DNA from: Pseudomonas viridiflava
Lineage (GTDB): Bacteria; Pseudomonadota; Gammaproteobacteria; Pseudomonadales; Pseudomonadaceae
Reading direction: 5' to 3'
NCBI RefSeq assembly: GCF_900589395.1
Contig: NZ_UUIS01000096.1
Coordinates: 1-64,000 of the forward strand
DNA: 64,000 bases
In this document: positions 1 through 9,082 of the stretch, piece after piece
Layout: every line of letters starts with the position of its first letter
Position numbering within the stretch: the first letter of the stretch is position 1
Program-made: the position numbers and the translations under genes
Notes under the pieces: model-generated
What the model was told of the DNA's origin: nothing
Seen by the model: the letters and a program-made list of their open reading frames with translations, nothing else
Databases searched by the model: none

Positions 1-84
1 GCCGTTGGCCAGGTGGGTTTCAACCGTGACGGCAGGTGCCTGCACCCCGACCTGGGCGCGACTGTGAACGATGGCCAGCGACAT
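1..84 (-). CDS. comM: ComM/YifB family Mg-chelatase-like ATPase, N-terminal fragment
   Basis: Only the first 28 codons lie in the window; the gene runs off the left edge. The visible start reads MSLAIVHSRAQVGV and continues to a VTVETHLANG stretch, the usual opening of the YifB/ComM family of AAA+ proteins. ComM is known as a hexameric helicase for branch migration during natural transformation; that function is family knowledge and cannot be checked on this fragment. An AAGGA ribosome-binding site lies just upstream of the ATG at 84. In Pseudomonas this gene normally neighbours the small coiled-coil gene ubiK, which here lies about 23 kb away. Confidence 0.85.
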   Translation of the reverse strand, partial: MSLAIVHSRAQVGVQAPAVTVETHLANG

Positions 85-224
85 GGATTCTTCCTTGAAA
101 TGCATGAGCGGGCATCGTGCGGCATTGGCAAGAGGCGGGGGCAAGGGAATGGATACAGGGTGTGAATGAACGCGCAGGCGCCTGGGTGGCATCGAGCGTG
201 CACGGATGTGGCGATGACGTTGCC

Positions 225-1151
225 TCAATAACCCCGGTCGCGGTTGATCAGGCCGTGCAAGGGCTCACCGGCCTGGTGACGCCTGATATTGGCCAGCAGT
301 CCCTCGAATGCGCTCTGCGGTGCCGTCATGGCGCCAATATGCGGCGTCAGCCAGACACGAGGGTGTTGCCAGAATCGATGCCCGGGTGATGGCGGTTCGT
401 CATTGAGCACGTCGAGGATGGCATGGTTCAGGTGCCCGCTATCGAGCGCCTCGAGCAGATCGTCTTCCTTGAGGTGACCGCCCCGGCCCAGGTTGATCAG
501 GCTGGCACCCTTGGGCAGGGCGGCCAGTGTCTTGGCGTTCAGGATGCCGCGAGTATCGTCGGTCAGCGGCAGCAGGCAGATCAGGATGTCGCACTGGTGG
601 AGGAACGCCTCTAACTGGTCACCGCCGGCATGGCACTGCACGCCCTCGATGGCAGCGTGCGAGCGTGCCCAGCCATGCAGCTGGAAATTGAACGGCCGCA
701 GGCTCTGCAGTACCGCCCTGCCCAGGTTGCCCAGGCCCATGACGCCGACCCGGCGTTGCGCTGCCGGGACCAGCAGGTGGTCTTGCCAGCACCCGGCCTG
801 TTGTTGCTGCAGGTACAGCGCAAACTGCCGGTGCAGGTTCAACACCGCGCAACAGGCATACTCGACGATGCCCTGGACAATGCCGGGGTCAAGCATGCGC
901 ACCAGCTTGATGTGCCCGGGCAGCGCGTCCAGCTCGAACTGATCGACGCCTGCCGACGTGGCGAAGATCACCTGCAGATTCGCGAAGCGCTCATGCAGCT
1001 GGCGCGGCGGTTGCCAGGCCGCGAAATAGCGTACGTCCAGCGGGTCGCCAATGTCCGGCCACACGCGCACGTCGATGTCCGGCGCATGGTGGTCGAACAG
1101 CGATTTCCAGGCCCGGCCACGGGCCTCGTCGACTTTGAACAGCAGGGTCAT
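225..1151 (-). CDS. D-isomer-specific 2-hydroxyacid dehydrogenase, glyoxylate/hydroxypyruvate reductase A type
   Basis: The 308-residue product matches the length and layout of GhrA-type reductases, which reduce glyoxylate or hydroxypyruvate with NAD(P)H. The Rossmann motif GLGNLGR lies near residue 143. The conserved LGRGG segment (catalytic Arg), a DEPP segment (Glu) and a TPHIGA segment (His) follow in family order. I chose the ATG at 1151 because AGGAG sits about 7 bases upstream; a longer frame begins at 1184 but adds residues without a ribosome-binding site. The gene lies 98 bases downstream of the malate/tartrate dehydrogenase gene on the same strand and may be co-transcribed. The physiological substrate is inferred only from the family. 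Confidence 0.88.
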   Translation of the reverse strand: MTLLFKVDEARGRAWKSLFDHHAPDIDVRVWPDIGDPLDVRYFAAWQPPRQLHERFANLQVIFATSAGVDQFELDALPGHIKLVRMLDPGIVQGIVEYACCAVLNLHRQFALYLQQQQAGCWQDHLLVPAAQRRVGVMGLGNLGRAVLQSLRPFNFQLHGWARSHAAIEGVQCHAGGDQLEAFLHQCDILICLLPLTDDTRGILNAKTLAALPKGASLINLGRGGHLKEDDLLEALDSGHLNHAILDVLNDEPPSPGHRFWQHPRVWLTPHIGAMTAPQSAFEGLLANIRRHQAGEPLHGLINRDRGY

Positions 1152-1249
1152 GCGCGCTCCTGTCAAGGCGGCAAAGGTGTTCACACGATGCCAGAGTCAT
1201 ACGCAACAATCGTCCGTATTGAAGGCGCCAAACGGAAGATTGCGCGTTA

Positions 1250-2338
1250 TCAAGCGGCCCTGACCGCCGCCGCGATGGCCTGGCCCAAGGCTTCGGTATT
1301 GCCCGTGCCGCCAATGTCGGCGGTCAGCGGGGCGTTTTCCGGCCCCATCGCCAGAACCGTCTCGATGGCGGCCAGCACCGCTGCACCGGCCTCTGGATGG
1401 CCGAGGTGTTCGAGCATCATGGCGCCGCACCAGATCTGCCCGATAGGGTTGGCGATGCCTTTGCCGGCAATGTCCGGCGCCGAGCCATGCACCGGCTCGA
1501 ACAGGCTCGGGAAGTTGCGCTCCGGATTGATATTGGCGGACGGCGCGATACCGATGGTGCCGGTGCAGGCCGGGCCGAGATCGGAAAGGATGTCGCCGAA
1601 CAGGTTGCTGGCGACCACCACGTCGAACCAGTCCGGGTGCAGGACGAAGTTCGCGGTGAGGATATCGATGTGGTACTTGTCGACCTTCACCTCGGGGTAT
1701 TTGCTGCCCATCTCGACGACGCGCTCATCCCAGTAGGGCATGGTGATGGCGATGCCGTTGGACTTGGTGGCGGAGGTCAGGTGTTTCTTGGGGCGGCTCT
1801 GGGCCAGGTCGTAGGCGAACTTGAGAATGCGGTCGACACCAACACGGGTCATGACGGTTTCCTGCAAGACGATTTCGCGGTCGGTGCCGGGGAACATCTT
1901 GCCGCCGACGCTGGAGTACTCGCCCTCGGTGTTTTCCCTGACAACCCAGAAGTCGATGTCGCCGGGCTTGCGATTGGCCAGCGGCGCCTTGACGCCCGGC
2001 ATCAGGCGGCAGGGCCGCAGGTTGACGTATTGGTCGAATTCACGGCGAAACTGCAACAGGGAATCCCACAGGGAAATGTGGTCCGGCACGACATCCGGCC
2101 AGCCTACCGCGCCGAAGTAGATGGCGTCGTAACCCTTGAGAAGCTCGAACCAGTCGTCGGGCATCATTTTTCCGTGGGCCAGGTAGTAATCGGCGCTGGC
2201 GAAATCGAACCAGTCCCATTGCAGTTGCAGATCATGCCTGGTCGCCACGGCATCGAGCACCCGCACGCCTTCGGGCATCACTTCCTTACCGATGCCGTCG
2301 CCGGGGATCACTGCAATTTTGTAGTGGGCTTTGCTCAT
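1250..2338 (-). CDS. dmlA: D-malate/tartrate dehydrogenase (decarboxylating), DmlA/TtuC family
   Basis: The 362-residue protein belongs to the isocitrate/isopropylmalate dehydrogenase fold. It opens with the nucleotide-binding stretch IAVIPGDGIGKEV. RENTEGEYSS supplies the family Tyr, ATKSNGI the Lys, and SNLFGDILSDL the metal-binding Asp residues. The overall pattern matches tartrate dehydrogenase/D-malate dehydrogenase, which oxidise and decarboxylate D-malate to pyruvate and also act on tartrate. A strong AGGAGG site lies 7 bases before the ATG. The gene is divergent from a LysR gene, the same arrangement as dmlA/dmlR, which suggests substrate-inducible control. D-malate versus tartrate preference cannot be settled from sequence. 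Confidence 0.88.
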   Translation of the reverse strand: MSKAHYKIAVIPGDGIGKEVMPEGVRVLDAVATRHDLQLQWDWFDFASADYYLAHGKMMPDDWFELLKGYDAIYFGAVGWPDVVPDHISLWDSLLQFRREFDQYVNLRPCRLMPGVKAPLANRKPGDIDFWVVRENTEGEYSSVGGKMFPGTDREIVLQETVMTRVGVDRILKFAYDLAQSRPKKHLTSATKSNGIAITMPYWDERVVEMGSKYPEVKVDKYHIDILTANFVLHPDWFDVVVASNLFGDILSDLGPACTGTIGIAPSANINPERNFPSLFEPVHGSAPDIAGKGIANPIGQIWCGAMMLEHLGHPEAGAAVLAAIETVLAMGPENAPLTADIGGTGNTEALGQAIAAAVRAA

Positions 2339-2459
2339 GGATTCGCCTCCTGGATGGCCGGGAATGGGGGGGGCGATTGCCAGTGTAGGGAGTCGGCGTG
2401 TATTAATAATTAGTCTGGTGCGAAAGCCACTCTTGCTTTCAGGGAAACAATCCGTGGCG

Positions 2460-3407
2460 ATGATCGATGACTTGAGTTTCTTTCAGCAGGTGGCGACACG
2501 CGGCAGCCTCACCGAAGTCGCACGCCACCTTGGCCTGTCGCTACCGGCGGTGAGCAAGCGCCTGAGCCAGCTTGAGGCGCGCCTGGGCGTGCAATTGCTG
2601 CAGCGCACCACCCGACGGCTGTCGCTGACGCCGGAAGGGACGTTGTACCTGGAAGGCGGGCGGCCGATCCTGCGGCAACTGGAAGAGCTGGAGAATGCGC
2701 TCGACAGCCGGCAACCGACCTTGCAGGGACTCCTGCGGATCAATGGCACCCTGGGATTTGGCCGGCAACACCTGGCGCCGATCGTCTCCAGCTTCGCCCG
2801 GCTGCATCCGCAGCTGGAGCTGTCCCTGGAACTGTCCAGCCAGCCTTCGAGCCTGCTGGACGATCAATTCGACCTGGGCGTCTACATGGGCGAACCGCCG
2901 GACTCGCGGCTGATTGCAGTGCGCCTGCTGGAGAATCCGCGCATTCTGTGTGCCGCCCCGCAATACCTTGAGGCTATGCCCGAACTGACAACAGTGGCTG
3001 ACCTGGCGCACCACAACTGCATCGTGCTGCGCCAGTTCGGCAGCGACTACGCCATCTGGCGCTTCAGCAAGGATGGTCGCAATCATGCGCATAAAGTCAG
3101 TGGCACGCTGTCGAGCAATGACGGTGAGGTCGCCTTGCAGCTGGCGCTGGACGGGCACGGGGTGATCCTTCGATCGCGCTGGAATGTTCAGCAATACCTG
3201 GAGAGCGGGCACTTGCGTGTGTTACTCGCTGACTATCAGACGCCCGGTGCCGATGTCTTTGCGGTGTACCAGCATCGCCGGCACATTCCGCAACGCATTT
3301 CGGTGTTCACCCGGTTCCTGGCGCAGGAGCTGGCCAGGCGCCTGCCATTTGCAGCCTGCCGGCCCGTCAGCGACCCGCCGGAGCACGTGCCAGTAACCAA
3401 GGGATAA
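2460..3407 (+). CDS. LysR-family transcriptional regulator, DmlR-like
   Basis: The 315-residue protein has an N-terminal winged helix-turn-helix (FFQQVATRGSLTEVARHLGL, then SLPAVSKRLSQLEARLG) and a C-terminal periplasmic-binding-protein-like effector domain. It is transcribed divergently from the D-malate/tartrate dehydrogenase gene, so control of that gene is the natural inference. The ATG at 2460 gives the canonical N-terminus. An in-frame GTG at 2454 is a real alternative, since AGGGA at 2441-2445 is better spaced for it. A frame open back to 2331 overlaps the dehydrogenase start and is unlikely. The intergenic region is AT-rich around 2399-2413, a plausible LysR site, but no clean dyad is visible. 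Confidence 0.88.
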   Translation: MIDDLSFFQQVATRGSLTEVARHLGLSLPAVSKRLSQLEARLGVQLLQRTTRRLSLTPEGTLYLEGGRPILRQLEELENALDSRQPTLQGLLRINGTLGFGRQHLAPIVSSFARLHPQLELSLELSSQPSSLLDDQFDLGVYMGEPPDSRLIAVRLLENPRILCAAPQYLEAMPELTTVADLAHHNCIVLRQFGSDYAIWRFSKDGRNHAHKVSGTLSSNDGEVALQLALDGHGVILRSRWNVQQYLESGHLRVLLADYQTPGADVFAVYQHRRHIPQRISVFTRFLAQELARRLPFAACRPVSDPPEHVPVTKG

Positions 3408-3594
3408 AAACATGACCTGATGTTATGGTTTCCCTGACTATTCGTGCATTGCCTCGGGGCGTCACGGTCTTGTAACGTCGAAATGTCTCGCTCGGTCTAA
3501 CAATAAAATCAAACCTGAGCAACGCACGCCGGTGCCGGGTGTTCAGTCGAGGTTTTAACGCTGCCGAATTAATCTACGTCCAGGATGATTTGCC

Positions 3595-4644
3595 ATGAAA
3601 ACCTTGTCTTTTGCTCAAGCGTTCGGTTCCGTCATTTCCCTGTTGAGTCTTTCGGTGGCATGCGCAATGCCCGCTGCAGCGGACCAGATCACCTTTGTTT
3701 CCCAAGGCGGCACTTATCAGGAGGCGCAGACCAAGGCGATTCTGGATCCGGCGGCCAAGCAGTTGAACATCACTATCAAGCAAGACAGCGCCCCCGATGC
3801 CTGGCCGATGATCAAGGCGCAGGGCGAGGCGAAACAACCGGTCTGGGATGTGATCGATACACCACCGTCCAACTGTCTGCGCGGTGGCAAGGAAGGGCTC
3901 ATCGAGCCGCTGGACCTGAGCCAGCTGCCGAACGTGAAGAGCATGCCGGAGGCTTATCGAACCCCCTATTCGGTGGCTTACGAGTTCTATTCGTCGGTCA
4001 TTGGCTATAACAAGAAAAACCTCAAGAAAGTCCCGCAGAACTGGGCCGAGTTCTGGGATGTGAAGAACTTCCCTGGCGCGCGTGCCCTGCGTAACGATCC
4101 GATGAGCACCCTGGAGGCGGCCCTGTTGTCAGACGGTGTGCCTCGCGACAAGCTCTACCCGCTGGACGTTGACCGCGCCTACAAGCGCCTCGAGCAGATC
4201 AAACCCGACATCGCAGTGTGGTGGACCTCGGGAGGGCAGTCGGCGCAATTGCTCGCCGACGGCGAAGTCGACATGCTGATGATCTGGAATGGCCGCGCCA
4301 GTGCCGTGCAAAAAAGCAATCCGGACGTCAGCTTTACCTATAACGACGGCCTGTTGCAGAACACCCAGTTGTGCATCCTGAAAAATTCGCCCAACTATGC
4401 GACGGCGGTGAAGTTCATCAACACCGCGCTGTCGCCTGACCTGCAAGCCAACCTGCCGCTGCATATCGATTACGGCCCGGGCAACCCGGCGGCTTTCGAC
4501 ACCGGCAAAATCTCCGCCGAGCGAGCCAGAGAGCTGCCAAGCTCGCCGGACAACGCGGCCAGGCAGGCGCTGATGTCGGAAGAGTGGTGGGCTTCTGCCG
4601 AAGGCATCGCGGCCAAGGATCGCTGGCTCAAGTTCGTTCAGTGA
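3595..4644 (+). CDS. Periplasmic substrate-binding protein of a polyamine-type ABC transporter (orphan paralogue)
   Basis: The 349-residue protein has a Sec signal peptide ending near CAMPAAA-D (about residue 29) and then ITFVSQGGTYQEAQ, typical of PotD/PotF-like binding proteins. It is clearly paralogous to the binding protein at 19,633-20,685: both share LYPLDV, LEQIKPDIA, TSGGQSAQL and IDYGP segments along the whole length. No permease or ATPase gene adjoins it; it is followed after 12 bases by a GMC oxidoreductase gene, so the two probably form one operon. It may feed the importer encoded at 14,726-19,308. A 187-bp non-coding stretch upstream presumably holds its promoter. Confidence 0.88.
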   Translation: MKTLSFAQAFGSVISLLSLSVACAMPAAADQITFVSQGGTYQEAQTKAILDPAAKQLNITIKQDSAPDAWPMIKAQGEAKQPVWDVIDTPPSNCLRGGKEGLIEPLDLSQLPNVKSMPEAYRTPYSVAYEFYSSVIGYNKKNLKKVPQNWAEFWDVKNFPGARALRNDPMSTLEAALLSDGVPRDKLYPLDVDRAYKRLEQIKPDIAVWWTSGGQSAQLLADGEVDMLMIWNGRASAVQKSNPDVSFTYNDGLLQNTQLCILKNSPNYATAVKFINTALSPDLQANLPLHIDYGPGNPAAFDTGKISAERARELPSSPDNAARQALMSEEWWASAEGIAAKDRWLKFVQ

Positions 4645-4656
4645 GGCGGGGGCGGC

Positions 4657-6390
4657 ATGATTGACTATTTGATTCTGGGCGGTGGCTCGGCCGGCTGTGT
4701 GCTGGCCGCAAGGCTCTCGCAGGACCCCGACAAGCAGGTGTGCCTGGTCGAGGCGGGGCGCGACATTTCCCGGCAGACGATGCCCCCCGAGATTCGAAGC
4801 CGTTACCCGGGGCGCGCTTACCTGGATGTCAGCAATATCTGGCAGCGCCTGACCGCCTCGATGGGGCAGGGTGCCGATGCCACGCGGCGCTACGAGCAGG
4901 CGCGGATACTGGGCGGGGGCTCGGCGATCAACGCGCTGATGACCAACCGGGGAGCGCCGGCCGACTATGACGAATGGCAGGCGCTGGGGGCCGAAGGCTG
5001 GAACTGGCAAGCCTGCCTGCCGTACTTTCGCAAGCTGGAAAACGACACCGACTTTTGCGCGGCCCAGGACCAGGCGCTGCATGGCCGCGACGGCCCGGTC
5101 AGGATCCGGCGTACCCCGGCGCAGCGCCTGTCGCCGTTCGTCAAGGCGGTGATGAAGGTGCTGGGCAGTCGCGGTCTTGAGCACAAGGCCGACCAGAATG
5201 GCGCCTGGGAAGAGGGCGTCTTCGTGGGCGCCATTGGCGTCAGCGAGCAGGGCGAGCGAATCCCGACCTCGGTCTGTTACCTGACCGATGAAGTGCGCCA
5301 GCGCAAGAACCTGACGTTGCTCACCCAGTGTGTGGTGGACCGGGTATTGATCAAGGCCGGCCGTGCGACAGGCGCCAGGATCATCAACGGCCGGGGGAGC
5401 GTCGAGTCGTTACAGGCGCGGGAGGTCATTGTCTGTGCCGGGGCGATCCACAGCCCGGCCGTATTGCTGCGCAGTGGCATCGGTCCGGCGCACGACCTGG
5501 CGGCGCTGGGCATTGCCACGGTGGCGGACCGTCCCGGGGTGGGCGCCAACCTGATGGAGCACCCCTCGATTGCGGTGTCGGCATTGCTCAATCGTGAGGG
5601 CCGCACGGCCTTTCCCGAAGAACACCATGAGCAAGCCATCGTGCGCTTTTCTTCCGGGCTCGCCGATACCGTGCCGTGTGACATGCACGGCGCGATTCTT
5701 TCCCGCTCGGGCTGGCACTCGGTCGGTTATCGATTGGGCACGCTGTTTTTCTGGGTCAACAAATCCTATTCCCGCGGGTCCCTGCGCCTGACGTCCAGCG
5801 ACCCCCATGACGAACCCCAGGTCCGCTTCGACATGCTGGGCGACAGGCGCGACCTTGAGCGCCTGAAACAGGCGGTGCGCTTCGGCGCTCAGACGCTGTC
5901 GGCGCCAGCCCTGAGCCGTGAGTGCAGCGTGGTGTTTCCATCGAGCTATTCGCCACGGGTGGCCAGGGTCGCGATGCCGGGCCGGTTCAATGCGCTGCAG
6001 CGCGGTGCCTTGAGCCTGCTGCTGGACATCGCCGGACCGTTGCGAAGCGTACTGATCCATGGCCTGGTGACCCAAGGGGTAACCCTGAAAAAGCTGCTCG
6101 CCGACGACCAGGCGCTGACCGATTTCGTCCGGCGTAATGTCGGCGGCACCTGGCACCCGTCAGGCACGTGCCGCATGGGGCGTGCCGATGATCCCCTGGC
6201 CGTCACCACCGGCGATGGCCGGGTGATCGGCGTCGAAGGGCTGCGTGTGTGTGATGCCTCGTTGATGCCGTCGATCCCTTGTGCCAATACCAACGTTCCC
6301 ACCCTGATGATCGCCGAGCGCATTGCCGACCTGATCAAGGCCGAGGCGACGGTATCGCCTGGCGTTGCAGAGGGGGCGGCCCACGGGTAG
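4657..6390 (+). CDS. GMC-family FAD-dependent alcohol oxidoreductase (choline dehydrogenase-like)
   Basis: The 577-residue protein starts with the FAD-binding motif LGGGSAGCVLAARLS, carries the GMC signature around ARILGGGSAINALM (residues 85-100), and ends with the catalytic block GGTWHPSGTCRMG (His) and the ANTNVPTLMIAERIADLI tail. Family members oxidise primary alcohols (choline, aliphatic or aryl alcohols) to aldehydes. It follows the binding-protein gene by 12 bases. A convergent aldehyde dehydrogenase gene ends 24 bases away, so an alcohol-aldehyde-acid sequence is a reasonable inference. The stop codon falls inside a strong hairpin. Confidence 0.88.
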   Translation: MIDYLILGGGSAGCVLAARLSQDPDKQVCLVEAGRDISRQTMPPEIRSRYPGRAYLDVSNIWQRLTASMGQGADATRRYEQARILGGGSAINALMTNRGAPADYDEWQALGAEGWNWQACLPYFRKLENDTDFCAAQDQALHGRDGPVRIRRTPAQRLSPFVKAVMKVLGSRGLEHKADQNGAWEEGVFVGAIGVSEQGERIPTSVCYLTDEVRQRKNLTLLTQCVVDRVLIKAGRATGARIINGRGSVESLQAREVIVCAGAIHSPAVLLRSGIGPAHDLAALGIATVADRPGVGANLMEHPSIAVSALLNREGRTAFPEEHHEQAIVRFSSGLADTVPCDMHGAILSRSGWHSVGYRLGTLFFWVNKSYSRGSLRLTSSDPHDEPQVRFDMLGDRRDLERLKQAVRFGAQTLSAPALSRECSVVFPSSYSPRVARVAMPGRFNALQRGALSLLLDIAGPLRSVLIHGLVTQGVTLKKLLADDQALTDFVRRNVGGTWHPSGTCRMGRADDPLAVTTGDGRVIGVEGLRVCDASLMPSIPCANTNVPTLMIAERIADLIKAEATVSPGVAEGAAHG

Positions 6391-6399
6391 CCGCCCCCT
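6371..6399. terminator. Hairpin between convergent GMC and aldehyde dehydrogenase genes
   Basis: A perfect 10-bp stem (AGGGGGCGGC with its complement) encloses a 9-base loop. It contains the GMC stop codon and lies just before the aldehyde dehydrogenase stop. There is no U-tract, so termination may be Rho-assisted or simply mRNA protection for both convergent transcripts. Confidence 0.55.
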
Positions 6400-6414
6400 G
6401 TGTCGGCAGGCGGG

Positions 6415-7854
6415 TCAGGTCGCGGCACTGGCGCCCCAGCCGACGATGCCCTTCACTTCCAGAAATGCCTCCAGCCCCCATTCGGCGTACTCGCGACCGT
6501 TACCCGACTGTTTGTAGCCGCCGAACGGGGCGCCGGCATCCCATGCCGGATAGTTGATGTAGACGCTGCCGGCACGCATCTGCAGGGCCACCTCGCGGGC
6601 TCGCGCCGGGTCTGCCGATTGCACGTAGGCCGCCAGGCCAAACACGCTGTCATTGGCCATGCTCACGGCGTGCGCGACATCGTCATAGGCCTGGATGACC
6701 AGCACCGGGCCGAAGATTTCCTCGCGGGCAATGGTCATGTCCTGGGTCACCCGGGCAAAGATCGTCGGCTGCACGTAGTAGCCACGGGGCAGGTGCTCGG
6801 GTCGACCCGGCCCGCCGCAGACCAGTTGTGCACCTTCGTCGATGCCGATGGCAATCATCCGCTGGATACTGTCGAACTGCCGTGCGCTGATTACCGGCCC
6901 CAGGGTCGTGGTGTCGGCATCGGGCGCGCCGACAATGTGGCGTTGTGCGGCGCGCCGGGCAATGGCCACGGCCTGGTCGTGCAGTGCAGCGGGCACCAGC
7001 ATGCGGGTCGGTGCGTTGCAGGACTGGCCGCTGTTGCCAAGGCAGCTGTCGACACCGGCCGTGACGGCCGCTTGCAGGTCGACATCGTCGAGCAGAATGT
7101 TGGCCGATTTTCCGCCCAGTTCCTGGTGAACGCGCTTGACCGTCGGGGCGGCCAGGCGCGCGATTTCCGTGCCGGCCCGGGTGGAGCCGGTAAACGACAC
7201 CATGTCCACGTGCCGATGAGCCGACAAGGCTGCGCCCACCGTTGCCCCCTCACCGTTGATCAGGTTGAAAACACCGGCTGGCACACCGGCCTCGTGCATC
7301 ACCTCGGCAAACAGCAAGGCATTGAAAGGGGCGACTTCACTGGGCTTGAGAATCATGGTGCAACCGGCGGCCAAGGCCGGCGCGACCTTGCAGACGATCT
7401 GGTTGATGGGCCAGTTCCAGGGCGTGATCAGCGCCACCACGCCCACCGGTTCATGGGTAATCAGTGTGGTGCCCCGCGATTTCTGGAACTCGAACGTGTC
7501 GAGGGTGCGCAGCAATTGCTCCAGGTGCCGCCTGCCGATGCCGGCTTGCCAAGCGTGAGACAGGGCCTTGGGGGCGCCCACTTCCTGCATGATGACCTCG
7601 GCGATCTCATCGTAGCGGGCCATGAACGTCTCCAGGATCCGTTGCAGCAGCTGCTTGCGCTGCGCCGGTGACGTGCATGCGAACGCTGGAAACGCGCGCC
7701 GGGCGGCCATGACGGCCGACTCGACATCGTGCAGGTCGCCCATGGCGATTTCACCCAGTGCCTGTTCGGTGGCAGGGTTGATCACCGCCAGGCGATCGCT
7801 ACCGTGAGGTTTGACCCAACGGCCATCGATATAGAATTTCAGGTTGTTTTTCAT
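6415..7854 (-). CDS. NAD(P)-dependent aldehyde dehydrogenase
   Basis: The 479-residue protein is a complete aldehyde dehydrogenase. ITPWNWPINQ and LKPSEVAPFN form the cofactor and substrate region. FTGSTRAG is the Rossmann turn, HQELGGKSANIL carries the general-base Glu, and GNSGQSCNAPTR carries the catalytic Cys. FGGYKQSGNGREYAEWGLEA closes the fold. It is transcribed toward the GMC oxidoreductase and divergently from the LysR gene at 7994. It probably oxidises the aldehyde made by that oxidoreductase or by the amine oxidase at 9848; the exact substrate is not visible. The ribosome-binding site upstream of the ATG at 7854 is weak. Confidence 0.88.
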   Translation of the reverse strand: MKNNLKFYIDGRWVKPHGSDRLAVINPATEQALGEIAMGDLHDVESAVMAARRAFPAFACTSPAQRKQLLQRILETFMARYDEIAEVIMQEVGAPKALSHAWQAGIGRRHLEQLLRTLDTFEFQKSRGTTLITHEPVGVVALITPWNWPINQIVCKVAPALAAGCTMILKPSEVAPFNALLFAEVMHEAGVPAGVFNLINGEGATVGAALSAHRHVDMVSFTGSTRAGTEIARLAAPTVKRVHQELGGKSANILLDDVDLQAAVTAGVDSCLGNSGQSCNAPTRMLVPAALHDQAVAIARRAAQRHIVGAPDADTTTLGPVISARQFDSIQRMIAIGIDEGAQLVCGGPGRPEHLPRGYYVQPTIFARVTQDMTIAREEIFGPVLVIQAYDDVAHAVSMANDSVFGLAAYVQSADPARAREVALQMRAGSVYINYPAWDAGAPFGGYKQSGNGREYAEWGLEAFLEVKGIVGWGASAAT

Positions 7855-7954
7855 CGCAAGGAAGGTCTCGTGAGGAAGAGGTGCGCCGCGCCGAAAATCC
7901 CTGGGGTCACCTTACGCAGCCGCTCACCAGAATAGGCAGGGGATTTTGCCGGGG

Positions 7955-7973
7955 ACAATTTACTAATAGTTGT
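7955..7973. promoter_or_regulatory. Candidate LysR-type operator in the ALDH/LysR intergenic region
   Basis: The segment has the form ACAA-N11-TTGT, a partial dyad with the T-N11-A geometry typical of LysR-family sites. It lies 21 bases upstream of the LysR start and in the region divergent to the aldehyde dehydrogenase gene. That is where an autoregulatory site that also controls the divergent gene would be expected. Function is inferred from position and shape only. Confidence 0.4.
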
Positions 7974-7993
7974 GTCAGGCATAAACTCAGGTC

Positions 7994-8941
7994 ATGTCTA
8001 ACCTACGCCGCAAGGTCCCCAGTTCCAGCTCCCTGTTCGTCTTTGAGGCGGCCGCCCGTTGTGGCAGCTTCACCCGGGCGGCGGATGAGCTGTGTGTCAG
8101 TCAACCGGCCGTGAGCCGTATGTTGTCACGCCTCGAAGAGCACCTCGGCGTACAGCTTTTCGAGCGTGTGCGCGGCGGCGCGAAGCTGACCGAAAGCGGC
8201 AGCATCCTGTACCGGCGCGTGCAGGAAGGCTTCAGTGCCATCGAGTCGGCCATCAGTGAAATCGAAGCGCGGGCCACGGGGCTCGAGACGGTGACGCTGT
8301 CGGTGTCCACAGCCTTCACCACCCATTGGCTGATGCCACGCATGAGCCGTTTCAGCCAGCGATTCCCCACCGTCGACATGCGCTACCAGTTGATGTCCGG
8401 CCGGATCGGCGGCCCCTTGGTGGACGTCGACCTGGGCATGCGTTACCTCGAGGCCGACAGCCTCAAGGCCACGGATACACGGGTGATTCCGGAAATCACG
8501 CTGCCGGTGTGCAACGCTCAGTACCTGGCTGAAGGGGGGCACGGCAAGGGCCGCAAACGCGTGCCGACGCTGATCAGCATGGACAATCAGGACCGCGGTT
8601 GGGCAGGCGCTTTCGAGACGCCCGGGCGCGCCGACAACACGCTGGTGTTCTCCGATTACGCCGTGGTGGTGCAGGCCGCCCTGCTGGGCCAGGGCATGGC
8701 CCTGGGGTGGCTTAACGTGGTGTCGAACGCCCTGTGCAAGGGTGAACTGGTGCCGGCCGCGGACGCTTTCAAGGTCAATTCCAGGTGTTGTTGCCTGGTC
8801 GTTCCGGCCAACCGGCCGGTGCGCCCGATCGTGGAAAGCGTGCGTGACTGGATCATCGAAGAGATGCGCGAAGACATGCTCAGGATCGACAGGCTTTATC
8901 CGCACCTGGGGTTGCTTGCCGCCCTGGATTCGACCCCTTGA
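7994..8941 (+). CDS. LysR-family transcriptional regulator, GcvA-like
   Basis: The 315-residue protein begins with a short basic stretch and a GcvA-type winged helix-turn-helix (LFVFEAAARCGSFTRAADEL, then VSQPAVSRMLSRLEEHLG), followed by a LysR substrate-binding domain. It is divergent from the aldehyde dehydrogenase gene and upstream of the HAD, DAO oxidase and cupin genes, so it is the most likely local regulator of this catabolic segment. The ATG at 7994 has a CAGGT site close by. The ligand is unknown. Confidence 0.88.
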   Translation: MSNLRRKVPSSSSLFVFEAAARCGSFTRAADELCVSQPAVSRMLSRLEEHLGVQLFERVRGGAKLTESGSILYRRVQEGFSAIESAISEIEARATGLETVTLSVSTAFTTHWLMPRMSRFSQRFPTVDMRYQLMSGRIGGPLVDVDLGMRYLEADSLKATDTRVIPEITLPVCNAQYLAEGGHGKGRKRVPTLISMDNQDRGWAGAFETPGRADNTLVFSDYAVVVQAALLGQGMALGWLNVVSNALCKGELVPAADAFKVNSRCCCLVVPANRPVRPIVESVRDWIIEEMREDMLRIDRLYPHLGLLAALDSTP

Positions 8942-9082
8942 GCACAGGTGCGGCACGTCGGGTAAAAAAACAGTAGGTTATGCCTCTGGGGCAGGGCAAA
9001 ACAGAATATTGCGCGAGAAGGCGGGTCGATAATGGGCCTGTCCAGTCAGTTTCACCCTACGACTTTTCTTGCGGAGCGCCCT